Of a stretch of 40,113 nt of DNA, positions 1 through 8,970 are shown piece by piece. Below the pieces are notes generated by a model. The model did not search any database and had not been told where the DNA came from. It saw only the letters and a program-made list of their open reading frames with translations. The DNA lies in assembly GCA_945885545.1 (NCBI GenBank), contig CAMCYZ010000008.1, forward strand, positions 1 through 40,113, in the 5' to 3' direction. Position numbers and translations under genes: made by a program. The first letter of the stretch is position 1. Each line of letters opens with the position of its first letter. The stretch comes from Spirosoma fluviale. Its GTDB lineage: Bacteria; Bacteroidota; Bacteroidia; Cytophagales; Spirosomataceae.

Positions 1-3
1 AAC

Positions 4-306
4 TTAAAGCCCTCTGAATTTCACTGTTAGGAGTTTTTCAGTCTTTTTTGTAAATCCATTTAGCAAAATCACTAATTTTCCTTTGTCAAAAAAACAAAAA
101 ACTCCCCAAATATTGGAGGCCAACTTTATTCTAGCCTCATATAGCCCGTTTGTGCCTTCTAAATGTTTTAAATAATTCGAAGGAATCCTTTCTAAAGTCT
201 CAATTGCATCAATTATTTTGAAAATCTTATCTTGAACTTTTCTATCTTGGTCTTTCAGAAAGTTAATAAAGTGATCTTCATACGCAACTACTTCACGGAT
301 TTTCAT
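4..306 (-). CDS. RelE/HigB-type (Gp49-like) toxin
   Basis: A 100-residue basic protein that looks like the Gp49/HigB branch of the RelE/ParE toxin superfamily; members cleave mRNA on the ribosome. The features seen are an N-terminal helical half, the stretch LKHLEGTNGLYEARIKL (residues 46-62), where the family carries its conserved LYELR-like strand, then a hydrophobic core strand (WGVFCFF), LLNGFTKKT and a short basic tail. The stop codon TAA lies at the window edge, so the gene is complete. In HigBA order the antitoxin, usually an XRE-type HTH protein, follows the toxin; here that position is outside the window, so the pair cannot be confirmed. A strong promoter lies directly upstream. Confidence 0.75.
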   Translation of the reverse strand: MKIREVVAYEDHFINFLKDQDRKVQDKIFKIIDAIETLERIPSNYLKHLEGTNGLYEARIKLASNIWGVFCFFDKGKLVILLNGFTKKTEKLLTVKFRGL

Positions 307-313
307 GATTATA

Positions 314-344
314 CAAAAGTAACTTAAAGGTTACGGTATTCAAA
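314..344 (-). promoter_or_regulatory. Bacteroidota-type promoter of the toxin gene
   Basis: On the minus strand TACTTTTG (314-321) matches TAnnTTTG perfectly, and TTTG (341-344) lies 19 nt upstream as the -33 element. The -7 box ends only seven bases from the ATG at 304-306, so the transcript would have almost no 5' leader. Confidence 0.6.
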
Positions 345-380
345 TATTTTATCGATTATGATTTTAGTTTACCGTTTACT

Positions 381-1832
381 TCAAGCATTAAATGCCAAGC
401 CCAACTCTTCTTTATCATCAAAATGGCTTTTTACTCCTTTAACATCTTGATAGGTTTCGTGGCCTTTGCCAGCTACCAAAATAATATCTTGCGAACCAGC
501 CAATTCCGCTGCTTTTCTTATGGCTTCTCTCCTATCCGTAATTTGCATCACCTTTCGTTTCTGCGTAATACTTACACCCGCTTGCATATCTTCCAAGATA
601 TCTTCTGGTTCTTCATTTCTTGGATTATCGGATGTAAGTATCACTATATCAGACAATTCACATGCAATCTTGGCCATCAGTGGTCGTTTACCTTTGTCTC
701 GGTTTCCACCACAGCCCACCACGGTTATTACTTTTTGGTTGCCTTCTCTGAGGTCTTTTATGGTTTCTAAGACGTTCTCTAAAGCATCTGGCGTATGTGC
801 GTAATCCACTATTCCAACACGGTGGTCAGTGGCTAGTATCTGCTCAAAACGGCCTGGTGGTGGTTTTAATTCTGAAAGAATTGTTAGAACATTTTCCGAA
901 TTTTCACCCAAAAGCATGGCTGTACCATAAACTGCCAAAAGATTATATGCATTGAAATTTCCGATCAATTTAAACCAAACTTCCTGACCGTTTACATCCA
1001 TTTGCAGACCAAAAAGGCCGCAATCCATCACCTTGCCTTTGAAGTTTCCTATGTTTTTAAGTGAATAAGAATATTTGGTGGCGGAAGTGTTTTGCAACAT
1101 TACTCTGCCATTTTTATCATCGGCGTTGGTGAGTGCAAAGGCCGATTTTGGCAACATATCAAAAAAACCTTTTTTGGCTTTTATATAATTATCAAATGTC
1201 AAATGAAAATCGAGGTGATCTTGCGTGATGTTGGTGAAAATACCTCCAGCAAAGCTCAAGCCCGAGATTCGTTGCATTTCTACTGCATGAGAGCTCACCT
1301 CCATAAAGACATAGACACAGCCTTTTTGGTGCATTATGCTCAGTAGTTCATTAATTTTTACAGAATCTGGCGTGGTGTGTGTGGAAGGAATAATTTCGTC
1401 TTCCACCTGATTTTGAACCGTAGAAAGCATTCCACATTTATAACCCAATTTTCTAAAAAGGTTAAAAAGCAAGGTAGCAATAGATGTTTTGCCATTTGTG
1501 CCGGTCACTCCAACCAAGGTTAAATTTCTTGACGGATTCCCGTAAAAATTACCTGCTGCAATGCCCATGCATTTGGCCGAATTTTCTGCCAAAATATAAG
1601 TAATGTTTTCTGCCAAAAGTTCTGGAAATCTCTCGCACAGAATTGCCGCAGCACCTGTTTCTATTGCTTTTTGAATAAAATCATGGCCATCAACTTGCGT
1701 GCCTGGAACAGCCACAAACAGCGTATTAGCCTCTATCTTTCTAGAATCAAACTCGATTTTTGATATTTCTATATCCGTTCTGCCCGATACAGATTTGAGA
1801 GGAATTGTATATAAAAGTTCGCTTAGAAGCAT
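381..1832 (-). CDS. murE: UDP-N-acetylmuramoyl-L-alanyl-D-glutamate--2,6-diaminopimelate ligase
   Basis: This cytoplasmic Mur ligase adds the third amino acid of the peptidoglycan stem peptide in an ATP-dependent step. At 483 residues it has the usual length. Visible motifs are the P-loop TGTNGKTS (110-117), THTTPD (151-156), EVSSHA (178-183), NITQDHLDFH (201-210) and DNPRNEEPED (402-411). The DNPR tetrad is the known signature of enzymes that use meso-diaminopimelate rather than lysine, which fits a Gram-negative wall. The start MLLSELL agrees with the family's N-terminus. The usual mra/mur partners (mraY, ftsI) are not beside it: upstream is a gene-poor stretch and downstream the orphan toxin, so murE stands alone here or is separated from its cluster. 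Confidence 0.97.
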   Translation of the reverse strand: MLLSELLYTIPLKSVSGRTDIEISKIEFDSRKIEANTLFVAVPGTQVDGHDFIQKAIETGAAAILCERFPELLAENITYILAENSAKCMGIAAGNFYGNPSRNLTLVGVTGTNGKTSIATLLFNLFRKLGYKCGMLSTVQNQVEDEIIPSTHTTPDSVKINELLSIMHQKGCVYVFMEVSSHAVEMQRISGLSFAGGIFTNITQDHLDFHLTFDNYIKAKKGFFDMLPKSAFALTNADDKNGRVMLQNTSATKYSYSLKNIGNFKGKVMDCGLFGLQMDVNGQEVWFKLIGNFNAYNLLAVYGTAMLLGENSENVLTILSELKPPPGRFEQILATDHRVGIVDYAHTPDALENVLETIKDLREGNQKVITVVGCGGNRDKGKRPLMAKIACELSDIVILTSDNPRNEEPEDILEDMQAGVSITQKRKVMQITDRREAIRKAAELAGSQDIILVAGKGHETYQDVKGVKSHFDDKEELGLAFNA

Positions 1833-2068
1833 CTGAAAGTAAATTTCTGGTAAATATAATTTAGTATTTCTAATGGGAACAGAAATTCAGAGCAATTCTA
1901 AGAATTTAATTTATCATTTAATCAAAAAACCATAATTTGACGTAAACAACCCAAATTTTTCTTTAACCTAAAAATATAGCACAATTATGTCTCCTTGATA
2001 ACAGCCTGTCTCGCAAATTTCTCTAACTCATTTATTAATTTACCTTAGATTATCAGTGACACTTCCAT

Positions 2069-2415
2069 TATGGATCCGAAATACTTGACAGCAGAATTTG
2101 TTGAGGCAAAGGCCACTCTTCTTATTTTCCAACATTTGGGAATCTTAACGGTAGTCCTCGCTTTCAGTTGCTGAGTAAACAAAAAAAAGTCGTGTCTTTA
2201 TTTTACTTATATCGGCTTTTACCTATTCCTTCCCTACTTTTTAAGTTAGATTGGTTGATAATTATTATAGGTTCTTGGCATTAAAATTTGTGGTGGGATA
2301 TGGTTTGGCACCTGACTTAGGTATTGGTTGGTGAACTTTTCACGAAAGGAAAAACCAGTTTGTACGTAGCATTAATTACTGCTGTACGATTTGTGCAGTC
2401 TTGCTTTTGAGTTTT
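2069..2415 (+). pseudogene. Possible decayed membrane-protein gene
   Basis: From the ATG at 2069 a frame reads MDPKYLTAEFVEAKATLLIF and continues hydrophobic until a stop at about 2172. The next frame then continues with a membrane-like stretch (LFYLYRLLPIPSLLFKLDWL). Further pieces follow in other frames (ALKFVVGYGLAPDLGIGW, then TSLYVALITAVRFVQ). Successive hydrophobic pieces that change frame about every 100 bases suggest a small multi-pass membrane protein that has lost its reading frame. I do not recognise the family. AT-rich DNA readily gives hydrophobic translations, so confidence is low. Confidence 0.25.
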
Positions 2416-2556
2416 GAATAAAATATTCGAAACTATTCAAGTCAATTTAGGAAATTTTATAAATTTGGTTAAAATCGAACTGATGATAAGCATTTGTTAT
2501 TAAAAAGACTCAAATTTCAATTACTCAACTTTGTTTAACTTACTTTTTTTTAGAAT

Positions 2557-2575
2557 TTTGCATTATAAATGCAAA
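2557..2575. repeat. Perfect 7-bp palindrome
   Basis: TTTGCAT, a TATAA spacer, then ATGCAAA. It could be an operator or small hairpin about 210 bases upstream of the CPBP protease gene; no function can be assigned. Confidence 0.3.
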
Positions 2576-2783
2576 GGTAAATTAGCAATGTATTGATTCT
2601 TTTAAACTAATTGCTGAATTTGAAACTGAATAGTTACACGACTTAAAAATCGATATAAATAATCGTTTAGCAACTATCCATTTTTGTATTTTTTCAATAA
2701 CCATCAATTGAGGCTAGCTTTAGTTGGATGAACGTAGTTTATAATTCAAAAAAAGTAATTGTTAACAAAAACATACAAATAAA

Positions 2784-3644
2784 ATGAAGAAAATAATTTT
2801 AGAGGTTCTCAGTTTTATAAAAAATCCAGATGATCAAAGAATTGAAAATTGGAGTTTAAAAACAAACATAAAATACATATTTTATATTTTGTTTTTTGAG
2901 TTTATCCTAAATATGGTTGTCATTAATGCCATAATCTACGTGATTAATAAAATAGAGCCCATCGTTACCAATACAAGAATTATATATGAAGACAACAAGC
3001 TTTTACCCATGTTAATTGCGGCGTCACTTTGGGCTCCATTGATTGAAGAAGTTATTTTTAGACTCGGACTGAGATACAACAAATTTTATTCAGTTTTCAT
3101 CAATAGAAAAAGATGGGATTTTATCTTCAGATTCCTAGTATATTTTACTGTTTTAGCTTTTGGTTTTGTGCACAGTGTGAATTTTTTAAATGATTCCACC
3201 TTTTTTTATTGGGTTCTTCCCTTGCTTGTGGCTACTCAAACTATCGGCGGGTTTATATTGACGTTTTTAAGAGTTAGATTTAACTTTATTTCATCCCTTT
3301 TCGCTCATGTATTATGGAATTTTTCGATGATGTTAATTTTCATAGTCAGTCCGTATTTTTTCAAGCCTTATGTAAAAGAAAATGAAAGTTATTCTGTAAA
3401 AATTGAACAGCTAAGCTACAGCCAAGTTGAACTACAAAAATTTGAAGTAGATTCTTCTGCTAACAAAGTATTTAAGCTAAAAATCAATGAATATTCCTTG
3501 AATCATGTTTTGGATACACTATTTCAACATGAAAGATTACTTGAGGATTATGTGATCAATCTTCACTTTGAATCCAAAAAAGGCACAAGCAAAGAAGACC
3601 TAAAAAAACTTCTTTTGGAATACGATAAAGAAGAAAATCAGTAA
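2784..3644 (+). CDS. CPBP family intramembrane glutamic endopeptidase
   Basis: A multi-pass membrane protein of the CPBP (CaaX protease and bacteriocin-processing, formerly Abi) family. The three active-site motifs are all present: EEVIFR (E88, E89, R93), FVHSVNF with H130, and LFAHVLWNF with H175 and N179. Hydrophobic segments lie around residues 28-55, 74-92, 114-135, 140-162 and 168-190. The C-terminal ~90 residues form a soluble tail not usual for minimal CPBP proteins, ending in a charged helix. Bacterial members act in bacteriocin self-immunity or prenyl-protein processing, but the substrate here is unknown. It appears monocistronic; the following 560 bases contain a hairpin that probably terminates it. 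Confidence 0.85.
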   Translation: MKKIILEVLSFIKNPDDQRIENWSLKTNIKYIFYILFFEFILNMVVINAIIYVINKIEPIVTNTRIIYEDNKLLPMLIAASLWAPLIEEVIFRLGLRYNKFYSVFINRKRWDFIFRFLVYFTVLAFGFVHSVNFLNDSTFFYWVLPLLVATQTIGGFILTFLRVRFNFISSLFAHVLWNFSMMLIFIVSPYFFKPYVKENESYSVKIEQLSYSQVELQKFEVDSSANKVFKLKINEYSLNHVLDTLFQHERLLEDYVINLHFESKKGTSKEDLKKLLLEYDKEENQ

Positions 3645-3755
3645 AAATAATTGAATCCTAAGCTGAATTTTTGTTCTGTGAATTCATCGTAAACAAAAGA
3701 TTTTCGAATCGAGGGCAAGGTGACATCCAGCCGTTAAGAATCTCTAATTTAGGAC

Positions 3756-3784
3756 TTCCCAAATCAAATTCATTGAATTGGGAA
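3756..3784 (+). terminator. Hairpin downstream of the CPBP gene
   Basis: TTCCCAA-A-TCAA, loop ATTCA, TTGA-A-TTGGGAA: a 12-position stem with one A-A mismatch, followed by an AT-rich run. It lies 112 bases after the CPBP stop codon and could end that transcript. It has no perfect U tract. Confidence 0.4.
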
Positions 3785-4147
3785 AATAATATATTTTAGA
3801 AAACATAAAACCAGTATTCAACAAAAATCTGCACAACTTTCAGCACCCAATCTGTCAATAAATCAAGAGTTTATTCGATGTTTTATTAACCCAACTTCCA
3901 ATCAGACCCAACCAATAAACCGAAACGGTTTTATCGCTTATTTCTCAGTATCAGTAGAAATGATAAGTGATAAAAGTATCGCTTACAGGTGTGTTCTACT
4001 TTAGCCTTTCAACAATCCCGCTATCGAAGGTTCTAGCCTTGATACAGCGAGTTTTATTTGGATTCTTCGAAATACCAAAATAAAATTAACCTTTTTACGC
4101 TCGCCTGAACTAACCCTTTGCTCTCAATAACAAAATTGAATTGAGTA

Positions 4148-4179
4148 TTGGTATTCTTCCAAAAACCTTTGTAATTTAG
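4148..4179 (+). promoter_or_regulatory. Candidate promoter of the GH43-like gene
   Basis: TTG (4148-4150), a 21-nt spacer, then TAATTTAG (4172-4179), seven of eight bases of TAnnTTTG. This would give a leader of about 20 nt before the ATG at 4203. Confidence 0.4.
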
Positions 4180-4202
4180 CACATAATTCAACCTCATTTT
4201 CT

Positions 4203-5981
4203 ATGAAAAAGATACTATTCACCCTCTTGGTATTTAGTTATATTTCTAAAGCACAACTGCCGCAACTCAACATCCCTGCTGCCAATGCTACCAAAAAGAA
4301 AACTTACTGTAACCCCATGGATGTCAATTACCAGTACAATTGGGAGCAGGTGAATGACAAAATATCTTACAGAAGTGGAGCTGATCCTGTGGTAATCAAT
4401 CACAGGGGCGAGTACTACCTTTTTCATACCATTCAAGGTGGCTATTGGCACTCGAAAGACCTCTCAGACTGGCGATACATAAAACCTAGTCGTTGGCCTA
4501 TGGAAGATATGTGTGCCCCTGCAGCTTGGAGCAAAGACGATACATTGTTTCTGTTCCAATCAACATTTCAGCAACGTCCGATTTTTTATAGCACCCAACC
4601 CAAAACCGGAAAACTGGAGTTTTATAACCGTTGGTTACCTCAACTACCTAAAGACGTTGGCCCATGGGATCCGGCTCTTTTTTATGATGAAGACCTGAAA
4701 GAATGGTATATGTATTGGGGCTCTTCTAATACCTACCCGCTTTTCGGAGCTCAGCTTGACAAAGACAAAAAACTCACTTACAAAGGCGACTATAAGCCAT
4801 TTATATACCTCGACCCCGTAAATCACGGTTGGGAACGCTTCGGTCAAGACCACAAATCAGATATAACACCATTTACCGAGGGAGCATGGATGACCAAGCA
4901 CAATGGCAAATATTACCTCCAATATGGTGCCCCAGGAACCGAGTACAACGTCTACGCCAATGGCACTTACGTAGGCGACCACCCGCTGGGGCCGTTCAAG
5001 TATGCCCCTTACAATCCGATATCGTACAAACCGGGCGGCTTTATGCAAGGCATGGGCCATGGATGTACCTTCAAAGACAATTTTGGCAACTACTGGAATA
5101 TGGGTACGCCATGGATAGCCGTAAACTGGAATTTCGAACGCAGAATTGAGATGGTACCTACGGCATTTGACAAAGATGGACAGATGTTCGCTAACACCCG
5201 TTTTGCCGATTTTCCACACAAATTGCCTACTAAAAAATGGACCAATAAAGACGAACTATTTACGGGTTGGATGTTGCTTTCGTACAAAAAACCAACGAAA
5301 TCTTCATCACAAAAAGAGGACAAATTCAGCTCGAATTTGGTAACGGATGAAAACCCAAGAACTTTCTGGGTGGCTAATACCAACAAAACTAACGAGTGGC
5401 TGAGCATAGACCTCGAAAAAGTTTGCACCGTAAATGCTCTGCAAATCAACTACACTGATTATAAGTCTGACATATATGATTCGGCACTCCCGAAAGTGTA
5501 TATTCAATACAGAATTTACAGTTCTTTAGATGGTAAAAATTGGACAAAAATAGAAGACAATACCAACGAAAAACGTGACCGACCAAATGCATATATAGAA
5601 TTGCCCAAAGCAGTAAAAGCTCGATACATAAAGTTTGAGAATGTGCATGTTCCGATGCCAAATTTGGCTGTAAGCGACATCAGAGTTTTTGGAAACGGCG
5701 GAGGCAATACCCCCGAAACACCAAAAAATCTAGAGGCCAAACGTGACACCGACGAACGCAATGCATTCATAAAATGGGAAAAAGTAGAAGGAGCCGTAGG
5801 CTACAACATATTGTGGGGCATAGCACCCGACAAACTTTACCAAACCTACCAAATTTGGGCAGACGAACCTTCGGAAAAAGAAATCAGAGCCTTGAATGTT
5901 GGCGTAAAATATTATTTCGCCATCGAAGCATTTAATGGAAATGGGGTGAGTAAGGTGAGTGAGGTTTTGGGTGGGATTTGA
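4203..5981 (+). CDS. Secreted GH43-like glycoside hydrolase with discoidin and fibronectin III domains
   Basis: An exported 592-residue protein with signal peptide MKKILFTLLVFSYISKAQ. Residues ~50-345 look like a five-bladed beta-propeller of the GH43 type. The three acidic residues expected for GH43 catalysis are in fitting contexts: SGADPVV (D61, base), GPWDPALFYDE (D156, pKa modulator) and FTEGAWM (E226, acid). Residues ~365-498 form an F5/8 type C (discoidin, CBM32-like) domain ending RYIKFENV...SDIRVFG. Residues ~505-590 form a fibronectin III domain. Members act on arabinan, xylan or galactan side chains; the substrate cannot be read from sequence. There is no C-terminal sorting domain. 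It lies alone, with a toxin-antitoxin pair convergent downstream, 4 bases away. Confidence 0.85.
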   Translation: MKKILFTLLVFSYISKAQLPQLNIPAANATKKKTYCNPMDVNYQYNWEQVNDKISYRSGADPVVINHRGEYYLFHTIQGGYWHSKDLSDWRYIKPSRWPMEDMCAPAAWSKDDTLFLFQSTFQQRPIFYSTQPKTGKLEFYNRWLPQLPKDVGPWDPALFYDEDLKEWYMYWGSSNTYPLFGAQLDKDKKLTYKGDYKPFIYLDPVNHGWERFGQDHKSDITPFTEGAWMTKHNGKYYLQYGAPGTEYNVYANGTYVGDHPLGPFKYAPYNPISYKPGGFMQGMGHGCTFKDNFGNYWNMGTPWIAVNWNFERRIEMVPTAFDKDGQMFANTRFADFPHKLPTKKWTNKDELFTGWMLLSYKKPTKSSSQKEDKFSSNLVTDENPRTFWVANTNKTNEWLSIDLEKVCTVNALQINYTDYKSDIYDSALPKVYIQYRIYSSLDGKNWTKIEDNTNEKRDRPNAYIELPKAVKARYIKFENVHVPMPNLAVSDIRVFGNGGGNTPETPKNLEAKRDTDERNAFIKWEKVEGAVGYNILWGIAPDKLYQTYQIWADEPSEKEIRALNVGVKYYFAIEAFNGNGVSKVSEVLGGI

Positions 5982-5985
5982 GGGG

Positions 5986-6273
5986 TTATTTTTTACGTCT
6001 TTTTCTATTGTCGTAAAAGTTCAAAATTACAATTACATCTCCTTTGACTTTGTAAAACACAGTTGTATTCTTGGTGAGCACGAAACCTCTGATATTATTC
6101 TTAGTGTTTTCCAAAACTCCCATCTCGGGAAACTCAGACAAAATATTTAAAAATAAAGATGCCTTTCGAACATATGTTTTGGCAGTAAATTCACCCCAAT
6201 CCTCGAGTAAATGTGTGATAATTTTGTCAAAACTTTTTGTTGCCGCCTTTGACCATCTTAACTCTAAAGCCAT
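5986..6273 (-). CDS. ParE/RelE family toxin
   Basis: A 95-residue basic protein with the ParE/RelE pattern. It opens MALELRWSKAATKSFDKII, where members typically carry a strand and then helix with W/S and F, continues with the helix WGEFTAKTYVRKA and the pair FPEMG...IRGFVLTKNTTVFYKV, and closes with VIVILNFYDNRKRRKK, the usual C-terminal strand with a D-x-R-x-x-P-like end. ParE-type members poison gyrase and RelE-type members cleave mRNA; this resembles ParE more closely, but the target is inferred. It overlaps the antitoxin upstream by 10 nt, so the two are translationally coupled. Confidence 0.8.
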   Translation of the reverse strand: MALELRWSKAATKSFDKIITHLLEDWGEFTAKTYVRKASLFLNILSEFPEMGVLENTKNNIRGFVLTKNTTVFYKVKGDVIVILNFYDNRKRRKK

Positions 6274-6506
6274 TTCTGATATTTATCAAAAGCTACTTCA
6301 TTTGAAACTGTATTTTCTAAATCATCTGTTTCTTGGTCAATTTCGAGCAACTCTTTTTGTTCCAAATCACTTAATTTACTCCATAAATTACCTAAATTTG
6401 AGTTATTAGCATTTAAAAGAACCTCGTAAAACTTTTGCAAAAGTTGCTCATTATCAATCCTATCGATTAAAGAATGAAAATTCGATCTCAATTCTAGAGA
6501 GCTCAT
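6264..6506 (-). CDS. Antitoxin partner of the ParE/RelE toxin
   Basis: An 80-residue acidic protein that opens MSSLELRSNFHSLIDRIDNE and ends FDKYQKWL. It matches the size and form of antitoxins that precede RelE/ParE toxins in Bacteroidota: an N-terminal helix beginning S-x-E-L-R, a middle predicted helical region (LLQKFYEVLLNA, LWSKLSDLEQKELLEI), and a toxin-binding tail with F-x-K-Y-x-x-W. No recognisable DNA-binding HTH, AbrB or Phd fold is visible, so autoregulation cannot be claimed. Assignment rests on its 10-nt overlap with the toxin and on general resemblance. Confidence 0.7.
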   Translation of the reverse strand: MSSLELRSNFHSLIDRIDNEQLLQKFYEVLLNANNSNLGNLWSKLSDLEQKELLEIDQETDDLENTVSNEVAFDKYQKWL

Positions 6507-6564
6507 AGTTTTATTAATTAATATTCAAAAAAACATCAGTAAATTAAAAGAATAAATTCTACTT

Positions 6565-7308
6565 TCACAACTGCGAATACTTCAGCGGCTTCAAAAACAC
6601 GCGATGAATGTTCGAAACGGTATTGGCATATTCTGGTAATTTTGAGATGCGTTTCCATTCTGGATGGTCAGAGAATTTCTTCCAGTTGGCATCACGCTCA
6701 GCCAAGTCTTTAAAGGCAAGCATATAAGTTAAACATGGCATTTGTGGTCCTGCAATTTTTTCACCAAACATAACCGAATGCAGTCCAGTTTCTTTAAAAA
6801 TCTGTAACTCACCTTCGTTAAACATCTTTATTTTTCTTTGGTAAGCATCTTCAATATAGCCTTCGTAGGTACGAAGTTCGAAAACCATCGACCCAGTTTT
6901 TGGTTTAACCATTTGTGGAATTCCTGTAAAAGCATTGAAAAACGAAGTCTCATACCTACTAAATGGCACTTTATCTTGGGTAATGCCATTATATTCCGCA
7001 GAATTTTCTGTAAAAACTTTATCAGAATTCACAGCCTTGGTTACCATTTCATAAGCCGACATGCTCTCATAAGGAATCAATACATATATTTTGGCAGGAT
7101 TGTCTTGGCTCCACTCTTCAAAAGCTCCAATGTTTTTAATGCCTTGTCTATTCAAAGCAGCAATCAGACCTTTTTCTAGATAATTGTGCAGTCCAGCAGC
7201 CGGCGAGCCAAACTTCATGGTGTAAACACGTAGCTCGTAAAATTCACGTTGGGCAGAAACCGAAATAGCAACAAAGACGAAAACGAATAAGAAAAGGTAT
7301 TTTTTCAT
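6565..7308 (-). CDS. Secreted NIPSNAP family protein
   Basis: A 247-residue protein with signal peptide MKKYLFLFVFVFVAISVSAQ. It has two ferredoxin-like alpha+beta barrel repeats of the NIPSNAP family. The first begins FYELRVYTMKFG (residues ~23-34) and the second MVFELRTYEGYIEDAYQRK (~142-160); ELR-Y-T/E is the family hallmark. The second repeat ends with the typical conserved segment around WKKFSDHPEWKRI. Bacterial NIPSNAP proteins are often found near sugar-catabolic genes in Bacteroidota, but no reaction is established. Convergent to neither neighbour; upstream is the divergent flippase gene. Confidence 0.9.
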   Translation of the reverse strand: MKKYLFLFVFVFVAISVSAQREFYELRVYTMKFGSPAAGLHNYLEKGLIAALNRQGIKNIGAFEEWSQDNPAKIYVLIPYESMSAYEMVTKAVNSDKVFTENSAEYNGITQDKVPFSRYETSFFNAFTGIPQMVKPKTGSMVFELRTYEGYIEDAYQRKIKMFNEGELQIFKETGLHSVMFGEKIAGPQMPCLTYMLAFKDLAERDANWKKFSDHPEWKRISKLPEYANTVSNIHRVFLKPLKYSQL

Positions 7309-7455
7309 TTTTTAGTTTGAATAAATTGAAGCGTAAAAATATAAAAAACCTTTGGCCTTTCGAGCAATTAGTGTTAGCAAACTCAAAATCGTAGAATCTT
7401 TTGCATTCTTGACCAAAAATTCGGAACATTGCGGCTCAATTTTGAATCTTTATAA

Positions 7456-8970
7456 ATGAGTTTATTAAAAAAACTGGCTGGTGACACCGTGCTTTATGGA
7501 ATGAGTAGCATAGTAGGTCGTTTGCTAAACTGGCTTTTGGTGATTGTACACACACGTGTTTTTGTTCAGCCCGAACTCCTCACCGAAAACGCCCAACTCT
7601 ACACTTATGTTATTCCTCTGAATATCCTGTTTACTTTCGGTATGGAGACCGCTTTTTTCAGATTTGGCTCCAAAAAAGAGAATCAATCCGAATATTTTAA
7701 TCTCATTCTGAGTTTCATTATCGTTCTGAGCGGAGTACTTTCTTTGGGTTTGATTTTAGGAGCCACGCCTTTGGTAAATGCCATGCGTTTTCCTGGCAAA
7801 GAACGCTTGGTTATTATGTTGGCCATTATTATCGCTATTGATGCCATTTGTGCCATAGCTTTTGTAAAACTGCGAGCCCAAAACAAAGCCAAGCGTTTTG
7901 TAGGCATAAAAATCAGCAACATTGCTATTAATATTTTCTTAAATGCTTTCTATCTGATTTTCTGCAATAACATACTGAAAGACAAATTCTTACCTAACCT
8001 AAAACCTTTTGCGGCTTTTGTTTACAATGCCAATATCGGCCCTGACTACATCATTTGGGCCAATTATGTGGCTAGCATGCTTACGCTTGGCTTACTTTGG
8101 AAAGAGTTCGTGGGTTTCAAATTCACCATAAACTGGCCGAAGTTAAAAGAAGTTTTGGTTTATGCCTATCCACTTATGATTATGGGTTTGGCAGGAGCTA
8201 TCAACCTTACAGCTGACCGGCTGATGTTCAGAGAATTGCTTCCAGAAGGTTTTTACCCAGACTTCCCGAAACCCGATCAAGCTTTTAGCATTTACTCCCA
8301 AGTTTATAAATTATCCATTTTTATGACGCTCGTGGTTCAGGCTTATCGCTATGCCGCCGACCCACTTTTTTTCTCAAAAATGGGTGACAAAAACTCACCG
8401 AACTTAATAGCACTCAGCACCAAATGGTTCACAATAGCCTGTATAATTCTTTGGGTAGGCGTTAGCCTCAACCTCGACTGGATAGGTCTTTTGATAGGAG
8501 AAAACTATCGTTCAGGATTATACATTGTGCCGATTCTATTGTTAGCCAACTTATTTATAGGTGTTTATGGCAATACCTCTATTTGGTTTAAACTGGTAGA
8601 CAAAACCAAATTTGGCACTTATCTCACCATTGGTGCTATGATTTTAACCATCATTCTCAATATCATTCTCATACCTAGACTTGGATATTTGGGCTGTGCC
8701 ATCACCTTCACTATTTCTTCGTTTTTTATGGTGGCGGCCTGCTATATTTTGGGGCAAAAGCATTACCCAATACCTTATGAACTAAGAGAAATCTCAGCTT
8801 ACTTGATATTTGCTGGATTAATGATCTTAGCCAATACCCAAATACACATTAATAGTTATTGGATATCGGTGCCTTACCACATGTTAATTACATTTTTGTT
8901 TATTGGGGTAGTTTATTGGAATGAGTTTAGGGTTAAAGCTAATCCTGATTTTAAAAATAAGACATTATAA
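7456..8970 (+). CDS. Polysaccharide/lipopolysaccharide flippase (MOP superfamily)
   Basis: A 504-residue integral membrane protein with about 12-14 hydrophobic segments. Its N-terminus (GDTVLYGMSSIVGRLLNWLLV) is typical of Wzx/MurJ-like lipid-linked sugar flippases in the MOP (multidrug/oligosaccharidyl-lipid/polysaccharide) superfamily. Long hydrophobic stretches such as LILSFIIVLSGVLSLGLILG and the late GTYLTIGAMILTIILNIILI, followed by LGYLGCAITFTIS, match the family's two-bundle layout. Such proteins move undecaprenyl-linked oligosaccharides across the inner membrane. No glycosyltransferase cluster surrounds it, so the substrate is unknown. Its last 6 bases overlap the convergent HIT gene. 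Confidence 0.85.
   Translation: MSLLKKLAGDTVLYGMSSIVGRLLNWLLVIVHTRVFVQPELLTENAQLYTYVIPLNILFTFGMETAFFRFGSKKENQSEYFNLILSFIIVLSGVLSLGLILGATPLVNAMRFPGKERLVIMLAIIIAIDAICAIAFVKLRAQNKAKRFVGIKISNIAINIFLNAFYLIFCNNILKDKFLPNLKPFAAFVYNANIGPDYIIWANYVASMLTLGLLWKEFVGFKFTINWPKLKEVLVYAYPLMIMGLAGAINLTADRLMFRELLPEGFYPDFPKPDQAFSIYSQVYKLSIFMTLVVQAYRYAADPLFFSKMGDKNSPNLIALSTKWFTIACIILWVGVSLNLDWIGLLIGENYRSGLYIVPILLLANLFIGVYGNTSIWFKLVDKTKFGTYLTIGAMILTIILNIILIPRLGYLGCAITFTISSFFMVAACYILGQKHYPIPYELREISAYLIFAGLMILANTQIHINSYWISVPYHMLITFLFIGVVYWNEFRVKANPDFKNKTL

Larger units (their letters stand above)
1833..2783. other. Gene-poor stretch between murE and the CPBP protease
   Basis: About 950 bases with no intact gene. The stretch 2069-2415 has short open pieces in alternating frames rich in membrane residues, described separately as a possible dead gene. 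A short palindrome lies at 2557-2575. CATTTTTG at 2679-2686 is a 7-of-8 match to the -7 consensus on the plus strand but has no clear -33 partner. Nothing else in the stretch was recognised. Confidence 0.6.
3645..4202. other. Intergenic stretch before the GH43-like gene
   Basis: No gene is recognised in these roughly 560 bases; the translations are short and without family signatures. The stretch contains a hairpin at 3756-3784 and a plausible promoter at 4148-4179, each listed separately. Confidence 0.6.

Noticed and set aside
3700-3715. TTCGAATCGAGG resembling a tRNA T-arm
   Set aside because: No acceptor, D or anticodon stems can be formed around it.
4644-5770. Several open frames opposite and across the GH43-like gene
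   Set aside because: They are antisense or shifted shadows of a gene with strong domain evidence and have no family signature of their own.
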